Below, piece by piece: positions 9,568-17,796 of a DNA stretch of 64,000 nucleotides. Source of the DNA: Thalassotalea hakodatensis (GTDB taxonomy: Bacteria; Pseudomonadota; Gammaproteobacteria; Enterobacterales; Alteromonadaceae). The position numbers were made by a program, and so were the translations under genes. Where the stretch lies: NCBI RefSeq assembly GCF_030295995.1, contig NZ_AP027365.1:310001-374000 (forward strand), read 5' to 3'. Numbering within the stretch: the first letter of the stretch is position 1; each line of letters opens with the position of its first letter. The notes under the pieces were generated by a model. That model worked only from the letters and a program-made list of their open reading frames with translations. It was not told the origin of the DNA and made no database searches.

Positions 9568-11747
9568 TGTCGATTACCAACGAAAGTCGAAGACAATTTC
9601 TGAAAGCATCAACCTTGGCAACAGGTGGTTTAGCGATCAGTATCAACTTACCTGCACATGCGGTAGCCTTTAGTGAAGACGCACAAGAATCAACGTTTTC
9701 ACCCAATGCCTTTATTCATATACAAGATAATGGCGACGTGTTGATTTATTGTGGTCGATGTGAAATGGGGCAGGGTATCAATACCGCCTTACCCGCGGCT
9801 GTTGCTGATGAGATGGACGCTGATTGGCAAAGAGTTACTGTAAAGCAGGCCGATGGTAATGAAGAAAAATACGGGCCACAAGCAACCGGAGGTTCGGCTA
9901 GTATACGTGTAATGTTAACACCCATGCGTGAAGCCGGCGCCAGTGCAAAAATAATGCTTATCGCTGCTGCAGCTAAAGTGTGGAATGTTGACCCTAGTAG
10001 CTGTTATGCGGAAAACCATGTTGTTCATCATCAAGCAAGCGGTAAACAGCTTTCTTATGGACAATTAGCAAGCTTAGCGGCAAAACAAACGGTGCCAGAG
10101 GTGGTGACGCTCAAAGCCAAAAAAGACTTTAACTACATTGGTAAATTTATTGCCAACCAAAATATTGAACAAATTATTAAAGGGCAACTTACTTACGGTG
10201 TTGATACAAAATTACCTGGACTGAAGTATGCGGCTATCGTTCATTGTCCTGTATTAGGCGGTAAACTGAAGACATTAGATGACAAAGATGCGCGTGCCAT
10301 TAAAGGTGTTATTGATGTTGTGGTTATTGATCGACTCGCTATTCCTTATGGTTCTATAGGTGGTGTCGCTGTTGTTGCAGATAATAGCTGGACAGCTCAA
10401 CAAGCAGTTAAGAAGTTAAAAATAGAGTGGGATCTTGGTGAAAATGCGCATTATGACACTGTGAAATATAAAGCGCAGTTGGTTAAAAACGTAGAAACGC
10501 CAGCACAATTAGTGACTGAACGCGGTAATGTGACTGAAGGATTATCAGGTGCGGCTCAAACACTAAAAGCGACATACACAGGTGGCCATTTAGTACATGC
10601 TCCAATGGAACCAAATGCCAGCGTGGTTTGGGTGAAAGATGATAGTTGCGAAGTATGGGCTGCAACGCAAAGCCCTGCGGATATTCAGAAAGTGTTAGCG
10701 CAGTTTTTAGGTCGCGAAGCAAAAGATATAGCAGTACATGTGACTATGTCTGGCGGTGCTTTTGGTCGTAAATTTAAATGTGATTACGTGCATGAAGCAG
10801 CGGCAATCTCACAAAAAATTAACGCGCCGGTACAATTAACGTGGACACGCGAAGAAGACACGAAAACTGGGTATTATCACTCAATTAATGCGCAGCATAT
10901 CGAGGCAGGGATAGATGAACAAGGTAATATTAAAGGTTGGTTACATAGAGTCGCATTTCCTTCTATAGGTACCTTATTTAATCCTGCTCAAACGCGACCT
11001 AGTAATAGCGATTTTAATGCGGTTGACAATTACCCCTATGGCATTGAAAACTTTCGCAGTGAGAGTGGTGAAGCAAAAGCCCATACCCGTATAGGTTGGT
11101 ATCGTGCTGTTTATGCGATTTTCTACGGTTTCTCGTTTAGCAGCTTTACTGATGAATTAGCTTACTTAGCTGGTAAAGATCCGCTTACCTATTTAAACCA
11201 ATTATATGATAATAACACTAACCCAGACCAGCAAGAACAAGCGGCTCGCTCAAAACATGTTGTTAATCTCGCTGCTGAAAAATCCGGTTGGTTTGAGCGA
11301 GATAAACTAACTAAAAATCAAGCGATTGGCCTTGCAATTCATTATAGCTTCCAAAGTTATGTTGCTATGGCTGTTCGTGTGGAAGTCAATGGTGAAGATA
11401 TAAAAGTCTTACAGGTTGATTCAGCAATTGATTGTGGTCAAGTGCTAAACGTAAATGGGGCAACGGCGCAAATGGAAGGGGCCGTAGTCATGGGGATGGG
11501 GTTAGCACTTCGTACAGAGGTAACGTTTAGAGAGGGTGCTGTGGTTAATACTAATTTTCATAATTACCCTGTTATGCGAATCAATGAAATGCCGCAAGTT
11601 AATGTACATATTGTTGATTCTGAGCATCCCTCTACAGGGCTAGGGGAACCAGGTGTTGCTCCTTTTGCACCGGCATTAAGCAATGCTGTATTCGCAGCTT
11701 CTGGGAAGCGTTATCGGGACATCCCTTTCAAGCCAATGTCAGTGTAA
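9567..11747 (+). CDS. iorB: isoquinoline 1-oxidoreductase large subunit, molybdopterin
   Basis: Catalytic molybdopterin-cytosine-dinucleotide subunit of the IorB/aldehyde-dehydrogenase branch of the xanthine oxidase family, pairing with the preceding [2Fe-2S] protein. It starts with a twin-arginine-like signal (SRRQFLKAS), so the folded heterodimer is probably exported by Tat. The protein shows the repeated aldehyde-oxidase layout: GRCEMGQGINTALP near residue 65, a molybdopterin-binding stretch SGGAFGRKF near 393, and a late GLGEPGVAPFAPAL with the expected catalytic-base Glu. A strong AAGGAGGT at 9553-9560 lies 6 bp from the ATG. The true substrate is unknown; many homologues oxidise aldehydes or N-heterocycles. 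Confidence 0.9.
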   Translation: MSITNESRRQFLKASTLATGGLAISINLPAHAVAFSEDAQESTFSPNAFIHIQDNGDVLIYCGRCEMGQGINTALPAAVADEMDADWQRVTVKQADGNEEKYGPQATGGSASIRVMLTPMREAGASAKIMLIAAAAKVWNVDPSSCYAENHVVHHQASGKQLSYGQLASLAAKQTVPEVVTLKAKKDFNYIGKFIANQNIEQIIKGQLTYGVDTKLPGLKYAAIVHCPVLGGKLKTLDDKDARAIKGVIDVVVIDRLAIPYGSIGGVAVVADNSWTAQQAVKKLKIEWDLGENAHYDTVKYKAQLVKNVETPAQLVTERGNVTEGLSGAAQTLKATYTGGHLVHAPMEPNASVVWVKDDSCEVWAATQSPADIQKVLAQFLGREAKDIAVHVTMSGGAFGRKFKCDYVHEAAAISQKINAPVQLTWTREEDTKTGYYHSINAQHIEAGIDEQGNIKGWLHRVAFPSIGTLFNPAQTRPSNSDFNAVDNYPYGIENFRSESGEAKAHTRIGWYRAVYAIFYGFSFSSFTDELAYLAGKDPLTYLNQLYDNNTNPDQQEQAARSKHVVNLAAEKSGWFERDKLTKNQAIGLAIHYSFQSYVAMAVRVEVNGEDIKVLQVDSAIDCGQVLNVNGATAQMEGAVVMGMGLALRTEVTFREGAVVNTNFHNYPVMRINEMPQVNVHIVDSEHPSTGLGEPGVAPFAPALSNAVFAASGKRYRDIPFKPMSV

Positions 11748-11766
11748 TGTTAAAGAGGTAATAGGC

Positions 11767-11797
11767 AAAAACCAGTCAACAACGTTGACTGGTTTTT
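11767..11797. terminator. bidirectional terminator between iorB and dps
   Basis: A 14-bp perfect stem, AAAAACCAGTCAAC / GTTGACTGGTTTTT, with a 3-nt loop lies between convergent genes. A-rich and T-rich flanks allow termination in both directions. Confidence 0.85.
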
Positions 11798-11822
11798 AGT
11801 TTTATTGACAAGGATATTTGCG

Positions 11823-12293
11823 CTACTTTTGTGTCATTGCGCGTAACATCCAGGCGGTTTTTTCGTGAACTCTCATGCGATCTGAAATAAGCGCCATTGA
11901 TGATTCATCATCAGCTTGCTGTGCTTCTTTTAGTGCAGAACGACATGTTTTAACGAGTGTTTCATGGTTTTCCAACAGCGTTGCTAACATGCCTTGTGCA
12001 TCTGGCGTTTCTTTCGGTTCTTTGACTGAGCTTAATGAAGCAAAGGCTTGATATGTACCAGGAGCAGGAAAACCTAAGGTGCGTATACGCTCTGCAATTT
12101 CGTCAACGGCTTCAGCCAATTCGACGTAATGTTCCTCAAACATTAAATGTAACTCACGAAACAAGGGCCCTGTTACATTCCAATGGAAATTATGACTTTG
12201 TAAATACAAGGTATACGTATCAGCTAACAGTGAGTTTAATTGATTGGCAACTTGTTGACGAGCTTGATGTGCAATACCAACATCAATTGACAT
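11823..12293 (-). CDS. dps: Dps-family ferritin-like DNA-protection protein
   Basis: Dps proteins form 12-mers that oxidise and store iron, consuming peroxide and shielding DNA. The inter-subunit ferroxidase signature is visible as [12 protein letters not shown], followed about 15 residues later by [18 protein letters not shown], which supplies the second-subunit ligands. The length of 156 residues and all-helical character fit. The ATG is preceded by AAGGAG at 8 bp spacing on the minus strand. It stands alone, with the terminator shared with iorB downstream. Stress or stationary-phase control is usual for the family but I see no clear OxyR site. Confidence 0.93.
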   Translation of the reverse strand: MSIDVGIAHQARQQVANQLNSLLADTYTLYLQSHNFHWNVTGPLFRELHLMFEEHYVELAEAVDEIAERIRTLGFPAPGTYQAFASLSSVKEPKETPDAQGMLATLLENHETLVKTCRSALKEAQQADDESSMALISDRMRVHEKTAWMLRAMTQK

Positions 12294-12494
12294 AAAGATT
12301 ACTCCTTGTGAAATTATTTAATTCACACTGATAAAAGCAGAAGCTATGCCAAGAATTGAAAATATATTAAAAACAATGCGTTACTGTTCTTTGATGAAGT
12401 GTTTTACTAGTGATCTGCTAAAGAGAAGGGTAAATATTTTCACGGGTATGGTAAAAATTACCGAATCAGCGATATAAACGAAGAGCAGGTGTTA

Positions 12495-12533
12495 ATCCGT
12501 ATAAATACGAGGCTCATGTATTTATACGGATTG
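12495..12533. other. 15-bp perfect hairpin downstream of nhaA, no U-tract
   Basis: AATCCGTATAAATAC and its exact reverse complement flank a 9-nt loop, starting 4 bp after the nhaA stop codon (minus-strand sense). There is no T run on either side, so it is not a standard intrinsic terminator. It may be an mRNA 3'-end stabiliser, or a terminator that works without a U-tract. Confidence 0.6.
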
Positions 12534-12536
12534 CGA

Positions 12537-13904
12537 TTACTTCAATTCAGTTTTACTTTTGCTTAGGAATAAGCAGAAACCAAGTACCGCGGATAAAAGT
12601 GAACCGGCTAATATCCCAAGTTTTGCATGCGCTAATGAATCAGCGGCCCCAGAAAATGCTAAGTTAGCGATAAATAATGACATGGTAAAACCTATGCCGG
12701 CAAAACAACCTAGTGCTATAACATCACGCCAAATCATATCTTTTGGTTTTTGAGCGAAACCAAGCTTTATCGCGAAGTATGCAAAGAAAAATATGCCTAA
12801 TGGTTTACCGACCAGTAAGCCGAGCATGGTCGCCCAAAAAACGGTTGCAGAACCCATTGATGCGCTGTTATCTGGCATTATCACACCAGCATTCAATAAA
12901 GCAAAAAGTGGCAATACCAATAAGCTTATCGGTTTGCTTAATTTACTTTGCCAGCGCTGCACAGGGGTTGTTGCAGTGATTGCAATATCTTCGGCCGCTT
13001 CGGCTAAATCATGTTGTTGCTGTTGTTCTAGTATGGTTGTGTCGTTACTATCCATGCGCTTGAAGCGACTTACTAAACGTTCCATATTCCGTGCAAACCA
13101 GTGAGTATCAGCGTAAGGCTTCGCTGGTACAGTTAAGGCTGCTAAAATACCGGCTGTTGTTGCGTGTACGCCAGAGTGAGAGACAAACCACCATAACACT
13201 AACCCGGCAAACAGGTAAAACCATGCCCATCGTATTCCTAAAAAGTTGGCTAATACCATCAACGATAATGTGATCGCACCATAACCTAACTGCAATAAAG
13301 AAACGCTATCGGTGTAAAAAAAGCTGATAATTAACACAGCACCCATGTCGTCAACGATTGCCAGTGCAGTGATAAGCACTAATACCGAGGTAGGGACTCT
13401 GCGACCGAGTAGCACTAATAAACCGATGGCAAAAGCAGTATCGGTTGCCATCGGGATCCCCCATCCTTGCCAACTATCGCCTGCCATTAACGTCATAATG
13501 GCTAAGTAGGTAAGTGCTGGAATAACCATCCCACCTACAGCCATAAAAATTGCCAACATTGAACTTTTCGTGTCTTGTAACTCACCTGCAAGCACTTGAT
13601 ATTTAATTTCTAAGCCTAGTAAAAAGAAAAATAGTACGATTAAGCCTTCATTTACCCACTCTACTGCTGAGTGAATGATATAGCCCTCTCCCCAAATAAA
13701 GCCAACGTGATACTCTGTTAACCACGTATACGTTTCTTGCCACTGAGAGTTTGCCATAAATAAAGCAATAAACGTGGCGATCAATAACAACATGCCAGCT
13801 GATGATTGGCTTTGTAGGAAGCTTTGCAGTGGAGAAATAATGCGATCGAAATTACGCTCTAATGGCATACGTTCGCGTTCTTGTTCTTCAATATCTATTT
13901 TCAT
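12537..13904 (-). CDS. nhaA: Na+/H+ antiporter NhaA
   Basis: Inner-membrane antiporter that exports sodium in exchange for protons, important for a marine bacterium's pH and Na+ balance. About 12 hydrophobic segments are visible. The ion-binding aspartate pair is in ALAIVDDMGAV (D185/D186), and the assembly helix has PMATDTAFAIG with D155. An N-terminal cytosolic stretch of about 20 residues and a polar loop around residues 270-325 (with a Gln-rich EQQQQHD) make it longer (455 aa) than the 388-residue E. coli protein. No NhaR-type regulator is adjacent. A perfect hairpin follows the stop. Confidence 0.94.
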   Translation of the reverse strand: MKIDIEEQERERMPLERNFDRIISPLQSFLQSQSSAGMLLLIATFIALFMANSQWQETYTWLTEYHVGFIWGEGYIIHSAVEWVNEGLIVLFFFLLGLEIKYQVLAGELQDTKSSMLAIFMAVGGMVIPALTYLAIMTLMAGDSWQGWGIPMATDTAFAIGLLVLLGRRVPTSVLVLITALAIVDDMGAVLIISFFYTDSVSLLQLGYGAITLSLMVLANFLGIRWAWFYLFAGLVLWWFVSHSGVHATTAGILAALTVPAKPYADTHWFARNMERLVSRFKRMDSNDTTILEQQQQHDLAEAAEDIAITATTPVQRWQSKLSKPISLLVLPLFALLNAGVIMPDNSASMGSATVFWATMLGLLVGKPLGIFFFAYFAIKLGFAQKPKDMIWRDVIALGCFAGIGFTMSLFIANLAFSGAADSLAHAKLGILAGSLLSAVLGFCLFLSKSKTELK

Positions 13905-14003
13905 TTAAAAAAACCTAAAAAAATAAAACAGGTAATGCTCTGTAAAAGCTGCGAAAAATATAATGTATAAGCTACTTAATCTAATGGTATTCTGTTTGGT
14001 AGC

Positions 14004-14486
14004 TCAAGATTTGATCGTCCGTTCACTCTGGCTTAATAATGTATCGTGCATTGCTTTTGTACGTTGATAAGAAAGAGATAGTTGCTCGCCGATTAAATCG
14101 AAATTCTTCTTAATGAGTGTATCTTTAGTATAACGTTGAATATTGTTTAGCAAATCGATTGTTTGTTGCGTATGTTTTAATAGTTGTTTAAGCGCAAGTA
14201 ATTGTTCTACTGTGCTAGTTTCTACAGATACATTTGTTGAGGGCGACTTTGTTAGCCCAAATTCTTGTTGAATGAGCGGGGTTTGTTTGATCATTAAGTG
14301 ATTTAAGCTTGAAACTGCCTCTAATCTAGTATCAATTGGCTTGGTTAAATCAATTGTCATTTGCTTATTGGCTAATTGGCATTGAATAGAGAGAAAGTTT
14401 TCAGTTTCTTCATAGCAAGCTTGTAACGCTTGTTGAATAAGCGCTAAATCACCAAACCTATGTGCTGTCTCTACGTTATTGGTCAC
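14004..14486 (-). CDS. uncharacterised helical protein, possibly sigma-54 controlled
   Basis: I do not recognise this 160-residue protein. It has no signal peptide, no membrane segment and few aromatic or Gly residues. It is rich in Gln, Leu, Thr and Lys with heptad-like helices, especially the first 45 and the last 75 residues, joined by a Ser/Thr-rich linker near residues 75-90. Such small helical proteins are often chaperones or adaptors, but nothing in the sequence decides this. It is transcribed divergently from a sigma-54 activator, and a sigma-54-like promoter sits about 40 bp upstream of its start. This makes it a likely target of that activator. Confidence 0.7.
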   Translation of the reverse strand: MTNNVETAHRFGDLALIQQALQACYEETENFLSIQCQLANKQMTIDLTKPIDTRLEAVSSLNHLMIKQTPLIQQEFGLTKSPSTNVSVETSTVEQLLALKQLLKHTQQTIDLLNNIQRYTKDTLIKKNFDLIGEQLSLSYQRTKAMHDTLLSQSERTIKS

Positions 14487-14523
14487 GTTACTTCACCTTT
14501 TCAATGTAGTTAACATGACAACA

Positions 14524-14540
14524 ACCAATATATGTGCCAA
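14524..14540 (-). promoter_or_regulatory. sigma-54-like (-24/-12) promoter
   Basis: On the minus strand, TTGGCACATATATTGGT aligns to the RpoN consensus TTGGCACRNNNYTTGCW with a perfect -24 half and correct spacing. Mismatches are the pyrimidine at consensus position 12 and the C of the -12 GC. Transcription would run into the helical-protein gene starting at 14486, with a 5' leader of about 25 nt. A GAFTGA-containing sigma-54 activator is encoded divergently. Confidence 0.6.
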
Positions 14541-14664
14541 TCTAGTTAGTCTTGATATAAAGCCTTATACCACCATACTTAAGGAATACGTTTATTTATA
14601 ATCCGGTAGTTTTTACAGGGTTAATTTGTAACTTTGACAACTTAAACATACATGGAATATACGC

Positions 14665-15993
14665 ATGTCTTATCCTTCGGCGTTAGTTTGTGTTAATCAA
14701 GCGCAATTTATGCAGCTTATTTCTTCTTTATCGTTAACGAAAAATTTTACTGTTATTGAACCAGATCATTGCGACTGGCTCAGTGGGTTAAGTGATTCGC
14801 CTGATGTTGCTATTATTGAAGTAAATACCTTTGAGCAATCACATTACGATACGCTACAAGCACTTAATTTTTGTCCTGAAACAGATATTATTTTTTTAAG
14901 TGAAGGAATACCAAATCCATTGTTAGATAAAGCTGTGGTTAGGTGTGCTGCCTACCATTATAGAACTCCGATTAAAAGACACAATCTTGCAGAAGTTATA
15001 GAAGAGCTGACTGCTGAATATCAACAGCGTCCACGTAAAACAAAAAGTATCGAATCAAGTGAGTTAGATCAGTTTGGTTTATTATTTGGTTCTTCCCGTG
15101 CGATGAAAAAGCTGTATAGAAGTTTACGTAAGGTCGCTATGTATGACACCAGTATTTTGATTGTTGGTGAAAGTGGTGTTGGTAAAGAGCTTGTCGCTAA
15201 TACTATTCATAATGCCAGTGAACGTGCTGAATCCCCCTTTGTAACCGTAAATTGTGGTGCGTTATCTAAAGATTTAGCTACCAGTGATTTATTCGGTCAT
15301 GTAAAAGGTGCATTTACGGGCGCAGTTGGCGATCGCACCGGTTTTTTTACGGAAGCAAAAGGTGGCACGTTATTTCTTGACGAAGTGACTGAAATGCCAG
15401 AAGAGTTACAAGTTCAGTTGTTACGCGTATTAGAAACAGGAGATTATAGCCCTGTTGGTAGTAACAAAGTGTTAAACTCTAATGTACGCATTATTGCCGC
15501 GACTAACCGAGATTTAGCGCAATCAGTTAATCTTGGAGTGTTCAGAGAAGATCTCTATTTTCGTTTAGCGCAATTTTTATTACATGTACCACCTTTAAGA
15601 AGTAGAGGCGGTGATGTTGAGGGTTTAGCAAAGCATTTTTTGGCCTATAAAAATGCCAGTGCAGGATTTGGTAAAAAAATTTCTGATACCGCAATAGCAA
15701 AAATAAGCGATTATCATTGGCCAGGCAATGTTCGAGAATTAAAGCACGCTGTTGAACGTGCTTATATCATGTCAATCGATGTGATTGATGGTGAACACAT
15801 TATCCTTGAAGACCCACTAAATGATGAAGTGAATGATCAATCTGTACCCACAGGTATTCCACTTGCTGAAGTGGAAAAACAAGCTATTTTAAATACATTA
15901 GAAGAGCAACATGGTAATAAAAGTGATACCGCGAAGCTATTAGATATTAGTGTTAAAACCTTGTACAACAAGCTTGAAAAATATGATGAATAG
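14665..15993 (+). CDS. sigma-54-dependent activator with degenerate receiver
   Basis: Bacterial enhancer-binding protein that remodels sigma-54 RNA polymerase. The N-terminal 120 residues have a receiver-like outline but lack its chemistry: the acidic pocket is replaced (VCVN), the phospho-acceptor position is Glu52 (IIEV), and the conserved Lys-Pro is TP (YRTPIK). The AAA+ core is intact: Walker A GESGVGK at 168-174, the sigma-54 loop GAFTGA at 215-220, Walker B LFLDE at 236-240, and R-finger and sensor regions. A Fis-type helix-turn-helix closes the protein (DTAKLLDISVKTLYNKL). FleQ/FlrA and VpsR are known activators with atypical receivers, but no flagellar genes are here. It is convergent with the lipid-kinase gene. 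Confidence 0.88.
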   Translation: MSYPSALVCVNQAQFMQLISSLSLTKNFTVIEPDHCDWLSGLSDSPDVAIIEVNTFEQSHYDTLQALNFCPETDIIFLSEGIPNPLLDKAVVRCAAYHYRTPIKRHNLAEVIEELTAEYQQRPRKTKSIESSELDQFGLLFGSSRAMKKLYRSLRKVAMYDTSILIVGESGVGKELVANTIHNASERAESPFVTVNCGALSKDLATSDLFGHVKGAFTGAVGDRTGFFTEAKGGTLFLDEVTEMPEELQVQLLRVLETGDYSPVGSNKVLNSNVRIIAATNRDLAQSVNLGVFREDLYFRLAQFLLHVPPLRSRGGDVEGLAKHFLAYKNASAGFGKKISDTAIAKISDYHWPGNVRELKHAVERAYIMSIDVIDGEHIILEDPLNDEVNDQSVPTGIPLAEVEKQAILNTLEEQHGNKSDTAKLLDISVKTLYNKLEKYDE

Positions 15994-16005
15994 CAAGCAC
16001 TCATA

Positions 16006-17604
16006 CTATTCATCAGCACACATTACTATGGATAGGGCTTGCGGTTTAATATAAATATCAAGCGCTGATGCTTGTCGTGTTTCACCATCAATAATATAGT
16101 CGATAGGCTCATCAGCGGTAATGATTACTTGTTTACCTTGGCTGTGTTGCACGTTATCTCCAATGTGAGTAGCAGTAAAAGTCGACTGTGCTAAATCCGC
16201 TAAACTCGCCAGTGGTATTGCGTTATCTGGCAGGGCGTTTATCCACGTTAAATCAAGCTTTCCGTCGGCAAAGTTTGGTGCGCCATTACCCTGAGCTAAC
16301 ATAGTCGTAAATGGTGCCGCATTTGCTACAACAAGGCTCGCTATTGATACTGTTTTTGCCGGTTGTTCATCGATTGTTACGGTTAAACCTTTTGCTTGGT
16401 GATCGATAACGGACTCAGTAAATCCTTGTAAATAAGCTAGTGCACCGCTGTCATTCTTTTTATTTCTATCTGCTGCCGACACCATTTGATGTTCAATCCC
16501 TAAACCACATAATAATAAAAAGGTTTCGTTGTTACATTTACCTGTGTCAATCGACGTATCAACACCTTCAATTATATGTTTACAGGCGTTAGAAATTGGC
16601 GATAATTTAGCAACGCTGCCTTGAAGAGCATGGACTAATGAATTTGCAGTGCCTAAAGGCATTAACGCTATACTGGTATTATGCTCTATCGCAATTGTAG
16701 CAACCTCTTTAATAGTACCATCACCACCGCCAGCAATCAGCAAATCTACAGACTCTGTTATCGCTTGTTTGGCTATTGATTCGGCGCTTTTTTCTTTTGT
16801 TGTTTCATGTATGTGTAAGTCGAAAAATGGCGACAACTGTTCTACGATATCTGGCTTAACTTCTGGCCAACTACCTCGTCCTGCTACGGGGTTGGCAATA
16901 AGCCAAGCTTTTTGTTTTAAGGCTAAGCTTTTATTTCTTGATAGTTGATCAAGCCATTGTGTTTGTTGTTCTGTTAATTTTAAGGATGGGTATTGTTTTT
17001 TGAACTCTTTCATCGCTAGCGCAGAAAATTTAACTTTATTTGTTGCTAAAAAGTATGCAGAAAGCACTACTGCTGCGCTGTTGTCATCACAATAGATAAG
17101 ACAGTTTTTCTGTTGAGTAATTTGCTTGTGCAGCCATCGCAATGATCTGAGCAAATCATTTTGCTTAAGGTGGGTAAATGAGATTGATAAATAATCAATG
17201 TTTTCATCTTTATTAAACCAAGATGTGACGTTTAAAGGGTTAGAAAGATCTAGCATGGCATCAATGTTGTGTTTTTCCATTGCTTCTTTCGTCATATGAA
17301 TCGTTGGTGATATAAAAAGGTTAGATGTAATTTTTATTGGTTCTTTTCGGATGTTTTTACGTGTACATATATATGTCTCGCCTTTTTGCCATGCGTAATA
17401 AGGAAAGAATAGCGAACGAAACCACCATGGGACCTTATTGGTTTCTTTTTTGAGCCAGAAAGCTGTGTATCTTGCGGAGTCGTTAAGTGTCGCTAAGCCA
17501 ATAGACATAGCACACCAGATTAATAGCACTGATATGATAGGCTTATCTAACCATAAACCGATAATGACTAACACGGGTAACCAAAGATAATTTAATTGTC
17601 GCAT
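16006..17604 (-). CDS. membrane-anchored phosphatase-like / lipid kinase fusion
   Basis: Three parts are visible. Residues 1-45 hold two hydrophobic segments. Residues about 85-215 resemble a dual-specificity phosphatase, with LIYCDDNSAAV at 169-179, where Cys172 is kept but the HCxxGxxRS loop lacks its Gly and Arg. From about residue 232 comes a diacylglycerol/sphingosine kinase-type catalytic domain, with NPVAGRGSW (238-246), GGGDGT (292-297) and PLGTAN (316-321). The kinase probably phosphorylates a membrane lipid; the phosphatase-like part is likely inactive or a binding module. Comparable fusions occur in other marine gammaproteobacteria (from memory). It lies alone between convergent and upstream genes. 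Confidence 0.85.
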   Translation of the reverse strand: MRQLNYLWLPVLVIIGLWLDKPIISVLLIWCAMSIGLATLNDSARYTAFWLKKETNKVPWWFRSLFFPYYAWQKGETYICTRKNIRKEPIKITSNLFISPTIHMTKEAMEKHNIDAMLDLSNPLNVTSWFNKDENIDYLSISFTHLKQNDLLRSLRWLHKQITQQKNCLIYCDDNSAAVVLSAYFLATNKVKFSALAMKEFKKQYPSLKLTEQQTQWLDQLSRNKSLALKQKAWLIANPVAGRGSWPEVKPDIVEQLSPFFDLHIHETTKEKSAESIAKQAITESVDLLIAGGGDGTIKEVATIAIEHNTSIALMPLGTANSLVHALQGSVAKLSPISNACKHIIEGVDTSIDTGKCNNETFLLLCGLGIEHQMVSAADRNKKNDSGALAYLQGFTESVIDHQAKGLTVTIDEQPAKTVSIASLVVANAAPFTTMLAQGNGAPNFADGKLDLTWINALPDNAIPLASLADLAQSTFTATHIGDNVQHSQGKQVIITADEPIDYIIDGETRQASALDIYIKPQALSIVMCADE

Positions 17605-17695
17605 GAAACTTCCTCAAAAAAAGACCTGACAGAAGTTGCCAGGCCAATACATTTACAGCGAGTAATAAAAGGTTTTAAACGTCGGGAAACTAGCG

Positions 17696-17759
17696 AAAGA
17701 AGTAGATGACGGCATATAATTATTTCTCAAGAATATAAAATCAAAACAACTACTTCTTT
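17696..17759. repeat. widely spaced perfect inverted repeat
   Basis: AAAGAAGTAG at 17696-17705 is exactly reverse-complementary to CTACTTCTTT at 17750-17759, with a 44-bp spacer. It lies between the start of the lipid-kinase gene and the end of the BON-protein gene. It could be a weak transcript-end structure or an operator pair; the function is unknown. Confidence 0.5.
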
Positions 17760-17796
17760 GCTACACATTTGTCTAAAAACTAAGTATTAATAAGTA

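Noticed and set aside
13000-13035. CAA/CTG-like tandem repeat in nhaA (Gln run)
   Set aside because: It encodes a short Gln-rich stretch in a cytosolic loop; too short and mixed to be a phase-variable repeat.
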